Shown: piece after piece, positions 42,087-49,222 of the stretch
Layout: every line of letters begins with the position of its first letter
Position numbering within the stretch: position 1 is the first letter of the stretch
DNA from: an uncultured Clostridia bacterium
Lineage (GTDB): Bacteria > Bacillota > Clostridia > Peptostreptococcales > Anaerovoracaceae
Direction: 5' to 3'
NCBI GenBank assembly: GCA_934255545.1
Contig: CAKQOE010000017.1
Span: 1-49,222 of the forward strand
DNA length: 49,222 nt
Translations under genes and position numbers: made by a program
The notes under the pieces: generated by a model
Databases searched by the model: none
What the model was told of the DNA's origin: nothing
What the model saw: the letters and a program-made list of their open reading frames with translations, nothing else

Positions 42087-44444
42087 TTAGAGGTTCTTAC
42101 CAACAGACTTGAGGTAGTTGAGTACCTTTTCCTGAGTAAGAGGCTGCTCTGTGCATCTGAAACCGATAGCATCGTATACAGCGTTGAAGATTGCTGGTGG
42201 TGTTGGCTGGATAGGACCTTCACCTGATTCCTTAGCACCGTAAGGAGCTGATGGATCGTAAGATTCAACGATTGTAGCGTCGATTTCAGGCATATCGATA
42301 GTACCGCAGAGCTTGTAGTCGTGGAATGATGGGTTGAGTAATCTACCATCTTCAGCATATCTCATTTCCTCGAGTAATGCGTGACCAAGACCCATCTGGA
42401 TAGAACCATGAACCTGACCTTCGCATGACATTGGGTTGATAGGCTGACCAAGGTCACCAGCTTCAGTGATGTCGAGTACGTGAACGAGACCAGTGTAGAG
42501 GTCAACCTTAACGTGAGCGATCTGAGTAGTGAAGCCGAATGTTGGTGAGTGACCGATGTTACCACCCTGCTGGATACCCTTTCTTCTTGGAGGTGTGAAC
42601 TGTCCAGAAGTGATGATTGGACCGTTAGCAGAGATGTACTGATCTACAACTTCATTCCAGTCAACGTTCTTTCTCTTCTTTTCATAGATTGAGTAGAACT
42701 GGTAATCCTTAACGCCAACTTCCTGACCACGGCAACCCATGATTGCAGCAGCTACAGGGAAGAGGAGCTGGTTAGCAGCTTCGCATGCTCTTCTGATAGC
42801 CCAACCTGAAGCGTAAGTTACACGTGAAGCGAATGTACCAAGGTCGAATGTAGCGAGCTCAGTATCTCTTGAAACTACCTTAACGTCTTCTGATCTGATA
42901 CCAAGAGTTTCAGCAGCCATCTGAGCCATAACCATATCAACACCCTGACCGATATCAGTAGTACCGCAGAATAATACAACGTTATTTTCGTTTTCGATCT
43001 TAACGTTAGCTACTGTATGAGGCTTGTATGAGAGGTAGAGAGTATATGATGTACCAGAAATGTAGTAACCACCAGAGATACCAACACCTTCACCAAATGG
43101 GAGGTGACCATACTTAGCTTCGAAATCGCAGTTATCAGCAGCAGTCTGAAGAGTCTTCTTGTATTCAGTATGAGGTACATACATCATTGAACGGCAAGTG
43201 TGACCTGATTCAACTGCGTTGAGGAGTCTGATCTGTAATGGAGTCATACCGAGCTTTTCAGCTGCCATATCCATGAGGATTTCCATTGCAAATCTTGGCT
43301 GAGCACCACCGAGACCTCTGTGAGCACCGCAAGTATTTGTATTAGTGTACATGAGCTTACCAGCGAACTTAGCAGCTGGAGTAATGTAAGGGAGGTGAGT
43401 CATTGAAGCTGTGTAGAATAATACTACAACACCCCAAGACATGTAAGCACCAGCAACCATCAGGTTGTTGAAGTCTACAGCTGTGATATGACCTTCCTTA
43501 TCGAAGCCCATTCTGAACTTCATGTAGCATGGGTGATGACCCTGGTTCTGAGCGAATACTTCAGATCTCTCGTAAGTGCACTTTACAGGACGACCTACTC
43601 TTGAAGAGAACTTAGAAGTAACGAAGTCAGCAGTAGTAGCAACACCCTTACCACCGAAACCACCACCAAGCAGTGGAACTGTGATTCTGATGTCCTTCAT
43701 AGGCATCTGGAGAACCTTAGCTAACTGCTGATGAGTGTAGTGTGGAACCTGGCAAGTAGCATATAAGTGGAGCTTGCCCTTATGTACATCGAAATCAGCG
43801 AGAGCTGACTGTGGTTCGATGAATGACTGATGATACTGGCATGAGTAGAACTCTTCTTCGATTACGAGATCTGATTCAGCGAGGATAGCATCTACATCAC
43901 CGTACTGCTGAGTACCCTGGTGAGCGATATTGTTTGGCTTATCTTCGTGAATGAGGATACCAGTTTCTTCAGCGAACTTTTCAGACTTACGAGCATCTAC
44001 AACTACTGGGAGGAGCTCATATTCAACGTCGATAAGTTCGAGAGCCTTTTCAGCGATTTCTTCTGTTACAGCACAAACAGCTGCAACACCTTCACCCCAC
44101 ATACGAACCTTATCTCTTGCGAGAACTTCTTCGTTTGCTGAGTGAGCTACGATACCGTAATCGATAGGGAAGTCCTTACCAGTAAGAACGTCGAGTACGC
44201 CATCTAATTCAAGTGCCTTGCTGAAATCAATGTTCTTGATAATAGCATGAGCATGTGGAGATCTTAAGATCTTTGCATATACCATTCTTGGTAAAGAAAG
44301 GTCATCAGTGTACTGGAGCTTACCAGTAACCTTCTTAGGACCATCAAGACGAGGGATAGATCTACCTACTTCAGTGTATTCTCTTGTGTAGTCCTTATAA
44401 TCATGATATCTGTTAGATACTTCGAACATTTTATTCATTCCCAT
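42087..44444 (-). CDS. Molybdenum hydroxylase, molybdopterin-binding large subunit (xanthine dehydrogenase family)
   Basis: A 785-residue catalytic subunit. The N-terminal part has RSIPRLDGPKKVTGKLQYTDDL; VPLLGGGFGGKG and GAHRGLGGAQPRFAMEI are Mo-cofactor contacts; GTTDIGQGVDMVMAQMAAETLGI follows. Near the C-terminus, GAKESGEGPIQPTPPAIFNA contains the expected catalytic Glu (GE). Enzymes of this family hydroxylate aldehydes or N-heterocycles with water, or reduce 4-hydroxybenzoyl-CoA. ATG 44444 directly abuts the stop of the 2Fe-2S subunit. With the FAD and 2Fe-2S subunits it forms a complete three-subunit enzyme, in a series with acyl-CoA-dehydrogenase-like genes. The substrate is unknown. 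Confidence 0.93.
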   Translation of the reverse strand: MGMNKMFEVSNRYHDYKDYTREYTEVGRSIPRLDGPKKVTGKLQYTDDLSLPRMVYAKILRSPHAHAIIKNIDFSKALELDGVLDVLTGKDFPIDYGIVAHSANEEVLARDKVRMWGEGVAAVCAVTEEIAEKALELIDVEYELLPVVVDARKSEKFAEETGILIHEDKPNNIAHQGTQQYGDVDAILAESDLVIEEEFYSCQYHQSFIEPQSALADFDVHKGKLHLYATCQVPHYTHQQLAKVLQMPMKDIRITVPLLGGGFGGKGVATTADFVTSKFSSRVGRPVKCTYERSEVFAQNQGHHPCYMKFRMGFDKEGHITAVDFNNLMVAGAYMSWGVVVLFYTASMTHLPYITPAAKFAGKLMYTNTNTCGAHRGLGGAQPRFAMEILMDMAAEKLGMTPLQIRLLNAVESGHTCRSMMYVPHTEYKKTLQTAADNCDFEAKYGHLPFGEGVGISGGYYISGTSYTLYLSYKPHTVANVKIENENNVVLFCGTTDIGQGVDMVMAQMAAETLGIRSEDVKVVSRDTELATFDLGTFASRVTYASGWAIRRACEAANQLLFPVAAAIMGCRGQEVGVKDYQFYSIYEKKRKNVDWNEVVDQYISANGPIITSGQFTPPRRKGIQQGGNIGHSPTFGFTTQIAHVKVDLYTGLVHVLDITEAGDLGQPINPMSCEGQVHGSIQMGLGHALLEEMRYAEDGRLLNPSFHDYKLCGTIDMPEIDATIVESYDPSAPYGAKESGEGPIQPTPPAIFNAVYDAIGFRCTEQPLTQEKVLNYLKSVGKNL

Positions 44445-44930
44445 TTATAACACCCCGCCTTCTGCTGCACATGCTTCTACAGCTTCGAAAATGAGGAGGT
44501 AACCTGTGCATCTGCAGAGGTTTCCTGAAAGCGCTCTTCTAATCTCAGCTCTTGTAGGATGTGGATTTCTAGTTAATAAGTTATAAGAAGACATTACCAT
44601 ACCTGGTGTGCAGAAACCGCACTGTACAGCGCCGTGGTTCAGGAAAGACTTCTGAATTGGGTTCATCTCGCCTGTCTTGTGATCAGCGATGCCTTCGATT
44701 GTTGTTATCTTCTTACCCTGACATGCCATAGCAAGTGTAAGGCAAGATAATACAGCCTTACCGTCGATGATTACTGAGCAAGCTCCGCAGTCGCCCTGAC
44801 CGCAGCCCTTCTTAGTACCAGTAAGACCAGCTTCTTTTCTAAGTACCTCTACGAGAAGATCAGTAGGAGCAACTCTGAGGTCCATGTCTTCGCCATTAAT
44901 GTTTAAAGTAATTAACTGCTTCTTCATCAT
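44445..44930 (-). CDS. Molybdenum hydroxylase, 2Fe-2S subunit
   Basis: A 161-residue protein with two [2Fe-2S] sites: the plant-ferredoxin type CGQGDCGAC...C near residues 42-62 and the helical type CGFCTPGM...CRCTGY near 100-140. It carries electrons from the molybdenum centre to FAD. AAAGGGG precedes ATG 44930. It lies 18 bases after the FAD subunit and abuts the large subunit. Length and motifs are standard for the small subunit of CO dehydrogenase/xanthine-dehydrogenase-type enzymes. Confidence 0.95.
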   Translation of the reverse strand: MMKKQLITLNINGEDMDLRVAPTDLLVEVLRKEAGLTGTKKGCGQGDCGACSVIIDGKAVLSCLTLAMACQGKKITTIEGIADHKTGEMNPIQKSFLNHGAVQCGFCTPGMVMSSYNLLTRNPHPTRAEIRRALSGNLCRCTGYLLIFEAVEACAAEGGVL

Positions 44931-44948
44931 TTAATCTGCACCCCTTTC

Positions 44949-45824
44949 CTACTTTTTGATCTCTTCAGCAAGTTCTCTTAAGATTCTTCTTGCTAATGCG
45001 CCGATAACGTCTACTCTGTAGTCAGCAGAAGCTCTTACGTCTGTGATAGGATGTACTTCAGATGCAGCAGCTTCGCCAGCCTTCTTGATAACTTCTTCGT
45101 CGCCGATCTTAGTTCCCTTAAGAACTGCAGGAACCTTTTCAGAAATAAGAGGCTTGATTGCAACAGAACCCATTACACACATAGCGTCCTTAATAGTGTC
45201 GCCATCCATGTCAAGTCTGATGCACATGTTAGCTATATCGATTTCCATTGAGCTTCTCATACCAACATAGTGATACTTAACATATGTATTAGCATCAGGC
45301 TCTGGAAGAATTATTGTCTTGATGATTTCGCCTGGTTCGAGGATGTTCTTTCTGTTACCAGTGATGAAGTCCTCTACAGGGATAGTTCTTTCACCCTTCT
45401 TGCTAGCGAGAACGAGCTGTGCTCTGTAGCAGATGAGTGAAGCAGGAGTTTCTGCTGAAGGACCAGAGTTAGAAAGGTTACCACCAATAGTACCCATTTC
45501 TCTAACCTGTGGACCACCGATTTCGCCTGCAGCATAAGCAAATGCAGGATACTTAGCCTTTAATTCAGCAGAGAATTCGCAGAAAGCGTCAGTTGTGCAT
45601 GCACCAATTACAGCACCCTTACCGTCTTCTACCTTGAACTCGTTGAGTTCAGGGATGCGAGTGATATCGATTACGTTTGCTGGATGAATCATTTTTTCCT
45701 TAAGCTGTACAACTAAATCAGTACCGCCAGCCAGAACCTTAGCGTTTTCCTTAGTAGCTAAGAGTTCGAGAGCTTCGTCCAGAGTCTCAGGACGGAAATA
45801 CTCGAATGGAGTTAAAATATTCAA
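44949..45824 (-). CDS. Molybdenum hydroxylase, FAD-binding subunit
   Basis: A 291-residue FAD subunit of the CO-dehydrogenase/xanthine-dehydrogenase type. KVLAGGTDLVVQLKEK and MGTIGGNLSNSGPSAET are the FAD-binding signatures. The four-Cys insertion that binds an extra [4Fe-4S] cluster in 4-hydroxybenzoyl-CoA reductase beta subunits is not seen. TTG 45824 (MNILTPFEYFRPETL) is chosen since AAGGAGG lies 8 bases upstream; the in-frame GTG at 45833 overlaps this site. It is first of the three Mo-hydroxylase genes, 170 bases after the ACAD-like gene, with a hairpin in the gap. Confidence 0.93.
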   Translation of the reverse strand: MNILTPFEYFRPETLDEALELLATKENAKVLAGGTDLVVQLKEKMIHPANVIDITRIPELNEFKVEDGKGAVIGACTTDAFCEFSAELKAKYPAFAYAAGEIGGPQVREMGTIGGNLSNSGPSAETPASLICYRAQLVLASKKGERTIPVEDFITGNRKNILEPGEIIKTIILPEPDANTYVKYHYVGMRSSMEIDIANMCIRLDMDGDTIKDAMCVMGSVAIKPLISEKVPAVLKGTKIGDEEVIKKAGEAAASEVHPITDVRASADYRVDVIGALARRILRELAEEIKK

Positions 45825-45886
45825 ACAAGCCACCTCCTTAAATAATTGTGATATTGGTTTGTTAAGTGTTCAATGTATTCGTTAAA

Positions 45887-45919
45887 TGCGGATGCACGCT
45901 TGCAGTTCGTGCATCCGCA
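45887..45919 (-). other. Intercistronic hairpin before the Mo-hydroxylase genes
   Basis: TGCGGATGCACG and CGTGCATCCGCA form a 12-bp stem with a 9-base loop. On the minus strand ATTTAACG follows, too short a T-run for full termination. It may attenuate or process the transcript so that the dehydrogenase and hydroxylase genes are expressed at different levels. Confidence 0.6.
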
Positions 45920-45994
45920 CGATATACACTGATATTTATTAATTTAAACCAGGATATACCTGATATAAATTACAACTAAAATCGTATGTTCTGA

Positions 45995-46999
45995 TTACTT
46001 TAATAAATCAACTGAGATAGTCTTTTCAGGATAATCAACATAATCAGTATTTGTGAATAAAGTCTTCATTTCTCTGTAGTATCTTTCGATTGGATACTCT
46101 CTTGAGTAACCTGTACCACCGTGGATCTGAACACAATTTGTACCAGCATCGAAAGCTGACTTAGCAGCCTGATACTTAGCGCAAGCGCAAGGAATGATAT
46201 AATCCTTACCTGACATAACAGCTGCGAGAGCCTTTTCACCAACTGCTTCGAGTATATACTTAGCAGCAGCGATATCAGCGAGCATGAACTGTACTGCAGG
46301 AATCTTAGCGATAGGAGCGCCGAACTGTACTCTTGTCTTTGCATATTCAACTGAAGTAGCGCAAGCTGTATCAGCGATACCAGCAGCTACGAAGCAGTTT
46401 AATGTATCGATCTTAGCATTGAGTTCTGCTCTTACCTTTGCGCCGTCTGCAGAAAGAAGAACTGCAGGAGCAGCATCGAATGTAAGGTTAGCTGTAGGAT
46501 AAGATCTGAGACCGAGCTTATCAAACTTTTCAGCCTTAGCATCAGCAGCCTTTACAACGAATGCAGCAAGTGCACCGTCTAAAGTTGCGATAACGATGTA
46601 CTGGTCAGCAGCACCGCCGAGAGCAGCAGCGATCTTTGTGCCAGTGATCTTGTAAGCGTCGCCGGCTTTTTCAGCAGTAACTCCGCCGCATGAAGTACCT
46701 TCTTCATAAACAGCATAGCCAGTCATGCCGTCAGCAGCAGCGCCGTAATCAGCGAGTGTGCTTGCTGTAACGTTAGCTACAACAGCAACTTCTGCCATAG
46801 AAGCGTTAGCCTTACCGAATTCTTCAGCAACGATAGCAGCTTCTTCTAAGTCAGCAACCTTTAAAAATCCTTTTGCAGCCATTTCCTTAACTGCATCTTC
46901 TGTATATTCAGCCGTCTTTTCTGGAACGAAAGAAACTGGTGCTAATGTAGCAGCAGCGAAATCCGCAGCGGCTTTCTGAATTAAACTTTTTTCACTCAT
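45995..46999 (-). CDS. Divergent acyl-CoA dehydrogenase-like protein (334 aa), possible non-catalytic partner
   Basis: An Ala-rich ACAD homologue that is shorter than usual (family about 380). The C-terminal half is recognisable (KTRVQFGAPIAKIPAVQFMLADIAAAKYILEA, then QIHGGTGYSREYPIERYYREM), but the YEGT segment holding the usual catalytic Glu is replaced by LFTNTDYVDYPEK. The N-terminal half lacks the clear FGLTEKGAGSD-type flavin motif of its neighbour. It lies 64 bases after the complete ACAD. Such pairing recalls heteromeric ACADs in which one subunit lost its active site, as in mycobacterial steroid-degrading FadE pairs; this is inference. A good ribosome binding site (AGGAGG) precedes ATG 46999. 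Confidence 0.8.
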   Translation of the reverse strand: MSEKSLIQKAAADFAAATLAPVSFVPEKTAEYTEDAVKEMAAKGFLKVADLEEAAIVAEEFGKANASMAEVAVVANVTASTLADYGAAADGMTGYAVYEEGTSCGGVTAEKAGDAYKITGTKIAAALGGAADQYIVIATLDGALAAFVVKAADAKAEKFDKLGLRSYPTANLTFDAAPAVLLSADGAKVRAELNAKIDTLNCFVAAGIADTACATSVEYAKTRVQFGAPIAKIPAVQFMLADIAAAKYILEAVGEKALAAVMSGKDYIIPCACAKYQAAKSAFDAGTNCVQIHGGTGYSREYPIERYYREMKTLFTNTDYVDYPEKTISVDLLK

Positions 47000-47063
47000 T
47001 TTGAATAATCCTCCTTATAAGATATTCTTCTAATCTTTGTTTGCTAAACCGTTCAGTTAATTA

Positions 47064-48260
47064 CTATTTCTTTCTTGGGAAGAGAGAGTTTGTAATTACT
47101 AATCTCTGTACCTGGTTTGTACCTTCGTAGATTGAAAGAATACGGGCATCTCTGAATAATTTTTCCATTCTTGAGCCCTTCTTAAGGCCGTTAACACCCA
47201 TGAGGTTCATAGCTTCTCTTGTAGTGTTTATAGCGTTGTCTGTGCAGTAAAGCTTAGACATGCATGATTCCATACCATGGTTAAGACCAGCATCTCTCAT
47301 GAATGCAGTGTGGAATACGAGCTGTCTGCCGCATTCAACGTTAGCCTTTAATTCAGCAACCTTGAAAGCAAATGCCTTGTTTGCTGAGAGTGGCTTACCG
47401 CCTTCCATATGAGTCTGACCGTATTCAATGAGCTGTTCAATAACTGCTAAAGCAAGACCGTTAGCCTGAGCTGCAACTACTGCACGTCCTGCATCGAGAG
47501 TCATCATTGCTGTCTTGAAACCGAAGCCTATACCACCGACATGCTTACCCTGAGCATTTGTAATACCTTCAGGTCCGCCGAGGATTCTTGATTCATCAAG
47601 TTCAACGTTCTCTAAGTGTAATTCACAAGTCTGAGAACCTCTGATACCCATCTTATCTTCTTCCTTAACATAAGTTAAGCCCGGTGTGTTACCAGGGATA
47701 AGGAACATTGTGAGGCCCTTGCTTCCGAGTGACTTATCAGTAGAAGCTGCGATAGCTAATGTAGAACCAGTATCGATAGCCTTACCTGATGTTGTGATAT
47801 AGCACTTGTCACCGTTGAGTATATATTTATTACCAACCTTCTTAGCTTCTGTAGCTACAGCGCCTGCATCTGAGCCTGCGCCCTTTTCAGTAAGACCGAA
47901 AGCACCGAACTTACCTGAGAGAAGGTTTCCGAAGTGTTCTTTCTGCTGCTCTTCTGTACCTGTTAAAAGAATAGGGAATGAACCGAGGTTGTTTGAACCA
48001 AAACCAGTAGCACAGCCTACATCTGCCTTACCGAGCTCTTCCCACATAGCGATGCAAGTTGCGAAAGGCATTTCTTCACCACCAGTAAACTTTGGTGCGC
48101 AAGGGCTTGCAAAACCAGGGATCTTGCACCATTCATCCCAGATGTAATCCGGGCAGCACTTGCCTGCATCAATTTCGTCAAGGTTTGGATAAATCCATTT
48201 GTCGCAGAAATCTTTTACGAGTGCGACTTTTTCATTCATGTCATCTGTGAAACCAAACAT
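47064..48260 (-). CDS. Acyl-CoA dehydrogenase
   Basis: A 398-residue flavoprotein that oxidises an acyl-CoA to the enoyl-CoA or runs in reverse, with electrons via ETF. It shows FGLTEKGAGSDAGAVAT and CYITTSG (FAD/substrate binding), DKMGIRGSQTCELHLENVEL, and the C-terminal SIYEGTNQVQRL with the expected catalytic Glu. ATG 48260 (MFGFTDDMNEK) is chosen because AGAAGG lies close upstream; the open frame extends further without a ribosome binding site. It is the first gene after a sigma-54 promoter and leads the series with the ACAD-like and Mo-hydroxylase genes. Confidence 0.94.
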   Translation of the reverse strand: MFGFTDDMNEKVALVKDFCDKWIYPNLDEIDAGKCCPDYIWDEWCKIPGFASPCAPKFTGGEEMPFATCIAMWEELGKADVGCATGFGSNNLGSFPILLTGTEEQQKEHFGNLLSGKFGAFGLTEKGAGSDAGAVATEAKKVGNKYILNGDKCYITTSGKAIDTGSTLAIAASTDKSLGSKGLTMFLIPGNTPGLTYVKEEDKMGIRGSQTCELHLENVELDESRILGGPEGITNAQGKHVGGIGFGFKTAMMTLDAGRAVVAAQANGLALAVIEQLIEYGQTHMEGGKPLSANKAFAFKVAELKANVECGRQLVFHTAFMRDAGLNHGMESCMSKLYCTDNAINTTREAMNLMGVNGLKKGSRMEKLFRDARILSIYEGTNQVQRLVITNSLFPRKK

Positions 48261-48336
48261 TTGTTTACCTTCTTTCTTTTCAATAGCAATAGTTTTTTCA
48301 TTGCGATTGACAATCACGAGCCAATCTTTTTGAAAC

Positions 48337-48351
48337 GCAACATGCGTGCCA
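48337..48351 (-). promoter_or_regulatory. Sigma-54 (-24/-12) promoter
   Basis: Minus strand TGGCAC-GCATG-TTGC has GG and GC exactly 10 bases apart, matching the RpoN consensus TGGCAC-N5-TTGCW. The start would be near 48325, about 65 bases before the acyl-CoA dehydrogenase ATG. An NtrC-type activator gene lies directly upstream. Confidence 0.92.
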
Positions 48352-48534
48352 AAACACTTCGTTTACTAAAAAAACTGTTAATTATTTTTCAAACGAAGTT
48401 GTTTACAACGGGAAAACCGTTGAATTTACAGGACTCTGCCAAATAAACTTTTTTAGATCTTTTTTATCGAATCGGAAAATTCGTTTTTTGTTTTGGCCTG
48501 TAAATTTTTAATTATTGAGATTTGTCCATCGAAG

Positions 48535-48574
48535 TTTACACTTTTGTGTATATATGTTTACGCTTTTGTGTAAA
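48535..48574. promoter_or_regulatory. Tandem palindromic upstream activator sites
   Basis: TTTACAC-TTTT-GTGTATA (48535-48552) and TTTACGC-TTTT-GTGTAAA (48557-48574) are two 18-bp palindromes 22 bases apart, about two helical turns. They lie about 230 bases upstream of the sigma-54 start, a typical enhancer position. Confidence 0.85.
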
Positions 48575-48653
48575 CATATATGTGCAGACTTCTTTTTTAA
48601 GTAACAAATGCCAATCCGTAAGACTGTCACTCGTTCGCTTACAAATCATTTTA

Positions 48654-49222
48654 TCATGAAATGCTATACTTTTCCAGCTTTTTATATAATAAAGTTCGTG
48701 AAATATTCAACATTCTTGCTGTCTTTGCTTTATTCCCGCCACATACTTCAAGTGCGTTTTGTATAGCTTTCTTCTCGCTTTCAGCTTTCTGTTCACTCAG
48801 CGTCGCTACAGTATCATTTGTTTCACTTTCAAATATTTTCTTTTCTTCGGTTCTATTTTCAACTTTTTTTCTGTTCAGCCGGCTGAACGCGTCGTAATCC
48901 GGATTAAATTTCTTGAAGTCTTTTAATTCAAGCCATTCATCCCATGTTGACGCCATAGTTCTTTCTATGACGTTCTGGAGTTCGCGGACATTTCCGGGCC
49001 AGTCATAATTCATAAGATATTCAACGGCTTCCTCAGATATGCCTCTTACATTTCTGAGAGTTTCGCCGTTATATCTGCCTATAAAAGATCTTACCAGCGG
49101 CAGGATGTCTTCTTTACGCTCGCGGAGCGGCGGTATTTTTATTGTCATTATATTCAGCCTGTAAAAAAGATCTCGGCGGAACTTTCCTTCTTCCACCAGC
49201 ATGTCCAGCGGCATATTTGATG
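48654..49222 (-). CDS. Sigma-54-dependent (NtrC-type) activator, C-terminal part
   Basis: The gene enters from beyond the right edge; about 189 residues are visible. They comprise the end of the AAA+ domain (LVEEGKFRRDLFYRLNIMTIKIPPLRERKEDILPLVRSF and YDWPGNVRELQNVIERT) and a Fis-type helix-turn-helix (ALEVCGGNKAKTARMLNISRTLLYKKLEKY) after a Glu/Lys-rich linker. It would bind the tandem palindromes at 48535-48574 and activate RNA polymerase-sigma-54 at 48337. The sensory domain is outside the window, so the inducer is unknown. Confidence 0.93.
   Translation of the reverse strand, partial: SNMPLDMLVEEGKFRRDLFYRLNIMTIKIPPLRERKEDILPLVRSFIGRYNGETLRNVRGISEEAVEYLMNYDWPGNVRELQNVIERTMASTWDEWLELKDFKKFNPDYDAFSRLNRKKVENRTEEKKIFESETNDTVATLSEQKAESEKKAIQNALEVCGGNKAKTARMLNISRTLLYKKLEKYSIS

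Larger units (their letters stand above)
48261..48653. other. Sigma-54 regulatory region
   Basis: About 390 bases between the activator gene and the acyl-CoA dehydrogenase. It holds the -24/-12 promoter (48337-48351), the tandem upstream palindromes (48535-48574), and further GTTTACAAC/TTTACAGG-like sequences near 48400-48430. No gene is seen. Confidence 0.7.

Noticed and set aside
42087..45824. Naming the Mo hydroxylase 4-hydroxybenzoyl-CoA reductase
   Set aside because: Size and CoA-linked context fit, but the FAD subunit lacks the four-Cys [4Fe-4S] insertion of the known beta subunits, so only the family is called.
1..49222. CRISPR arrays, insertion sequences, rRNA or tRNA genes
   Set aside because: No regularly spaced direct repeats, transposase, terminal repeats or RNA gene signatures were seen.

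Overview
The window looks like the chromosome of an anaerobic Clostridia-type Bacillota. It has the Gram-positive hrcA-grpE-dnaK-dnaJ heat-shock operon with a CIRCE operator, the prmA-mtaB-HIT-rpsU-yqeY block usual for the phylum, strong AGGAGG-type ribosome binding sites, AT-rich intergenic DNA, and many CoA-, flavin- and Fe-S-dependent fermentation enzymes. Species cannot be fixed from sequence alone; an amino-acid or aromatic-acid fermenting gut or rumen Clostridia lineage is an inference. Almost every gene lies on the minus strand.

Layout. (1) 1-11118: acid catabolism. A fused CoA-transferase runs off the left edge. Divergent to it is a 4-hydroxybutyrate-type CoA-transferase broken by a one-base frameshift. 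Then come a nitroreductase and a DUF1266/DUF2185 protein, followed by an operon of CoA-transferase, FAD oxidase, Fe-S protein and FAD oxidase resembling GlcDEF. (2) 11119-12310: a 1.2-kb gene-free AT-rich region. (3) 12358-25443: housekeeping genes (yqeY, rpsU, HIT, mtaB, prmA, dnaJ, dnaK, grpE, hrcA), a PucR-type regulator, ilvN, ilvB and hisE. (4) 25813-33785: two tandem OFA-family transporters whose promoters share one activator-box geometry, then a MalT/LuxR-type regulator in an operon with deoB and a metallophosphoesterase. (5) 34023-41840: a MarR/CoA-ligase operon with a consensus promoter and overlapping dyad operator, an EtfB without EtfA, three small unknown proteins, a tandem YopX-domain protein, a MoeA-like molybdopterin-binding protein and a radical SAM enzyme. 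(6) 42087-49222: a five-gene series encoding two acyl-CoA-dehydrogenase-like proteins and a three-subunit molybdenum hydroxylase, preceded by a near-consensus sigma-54 promoter, tandem upstream palindromes and a truncated NtrC-type activator.

Together the genes suggest uptake of organic acids by the OFA carriers, activation to CoA thioesters by the CoA-transferases or CoA ligase, and oxidation or reduction by GlcD-like flavoproteins, acyl-CoA dehydrogenases and a Mo hydroxylase, with EtfB as a possible electron carrier. The substrate is not shown by the sequence. The most notable items are the uncharacterised operon at 37570-40569, the sigma-54-controlled Mo-hydroxylase/paired-ACAD genes, the transporter activator box, and a set of perfect 16-18 bp palindromes with varying sequence but nearly constant geometry.
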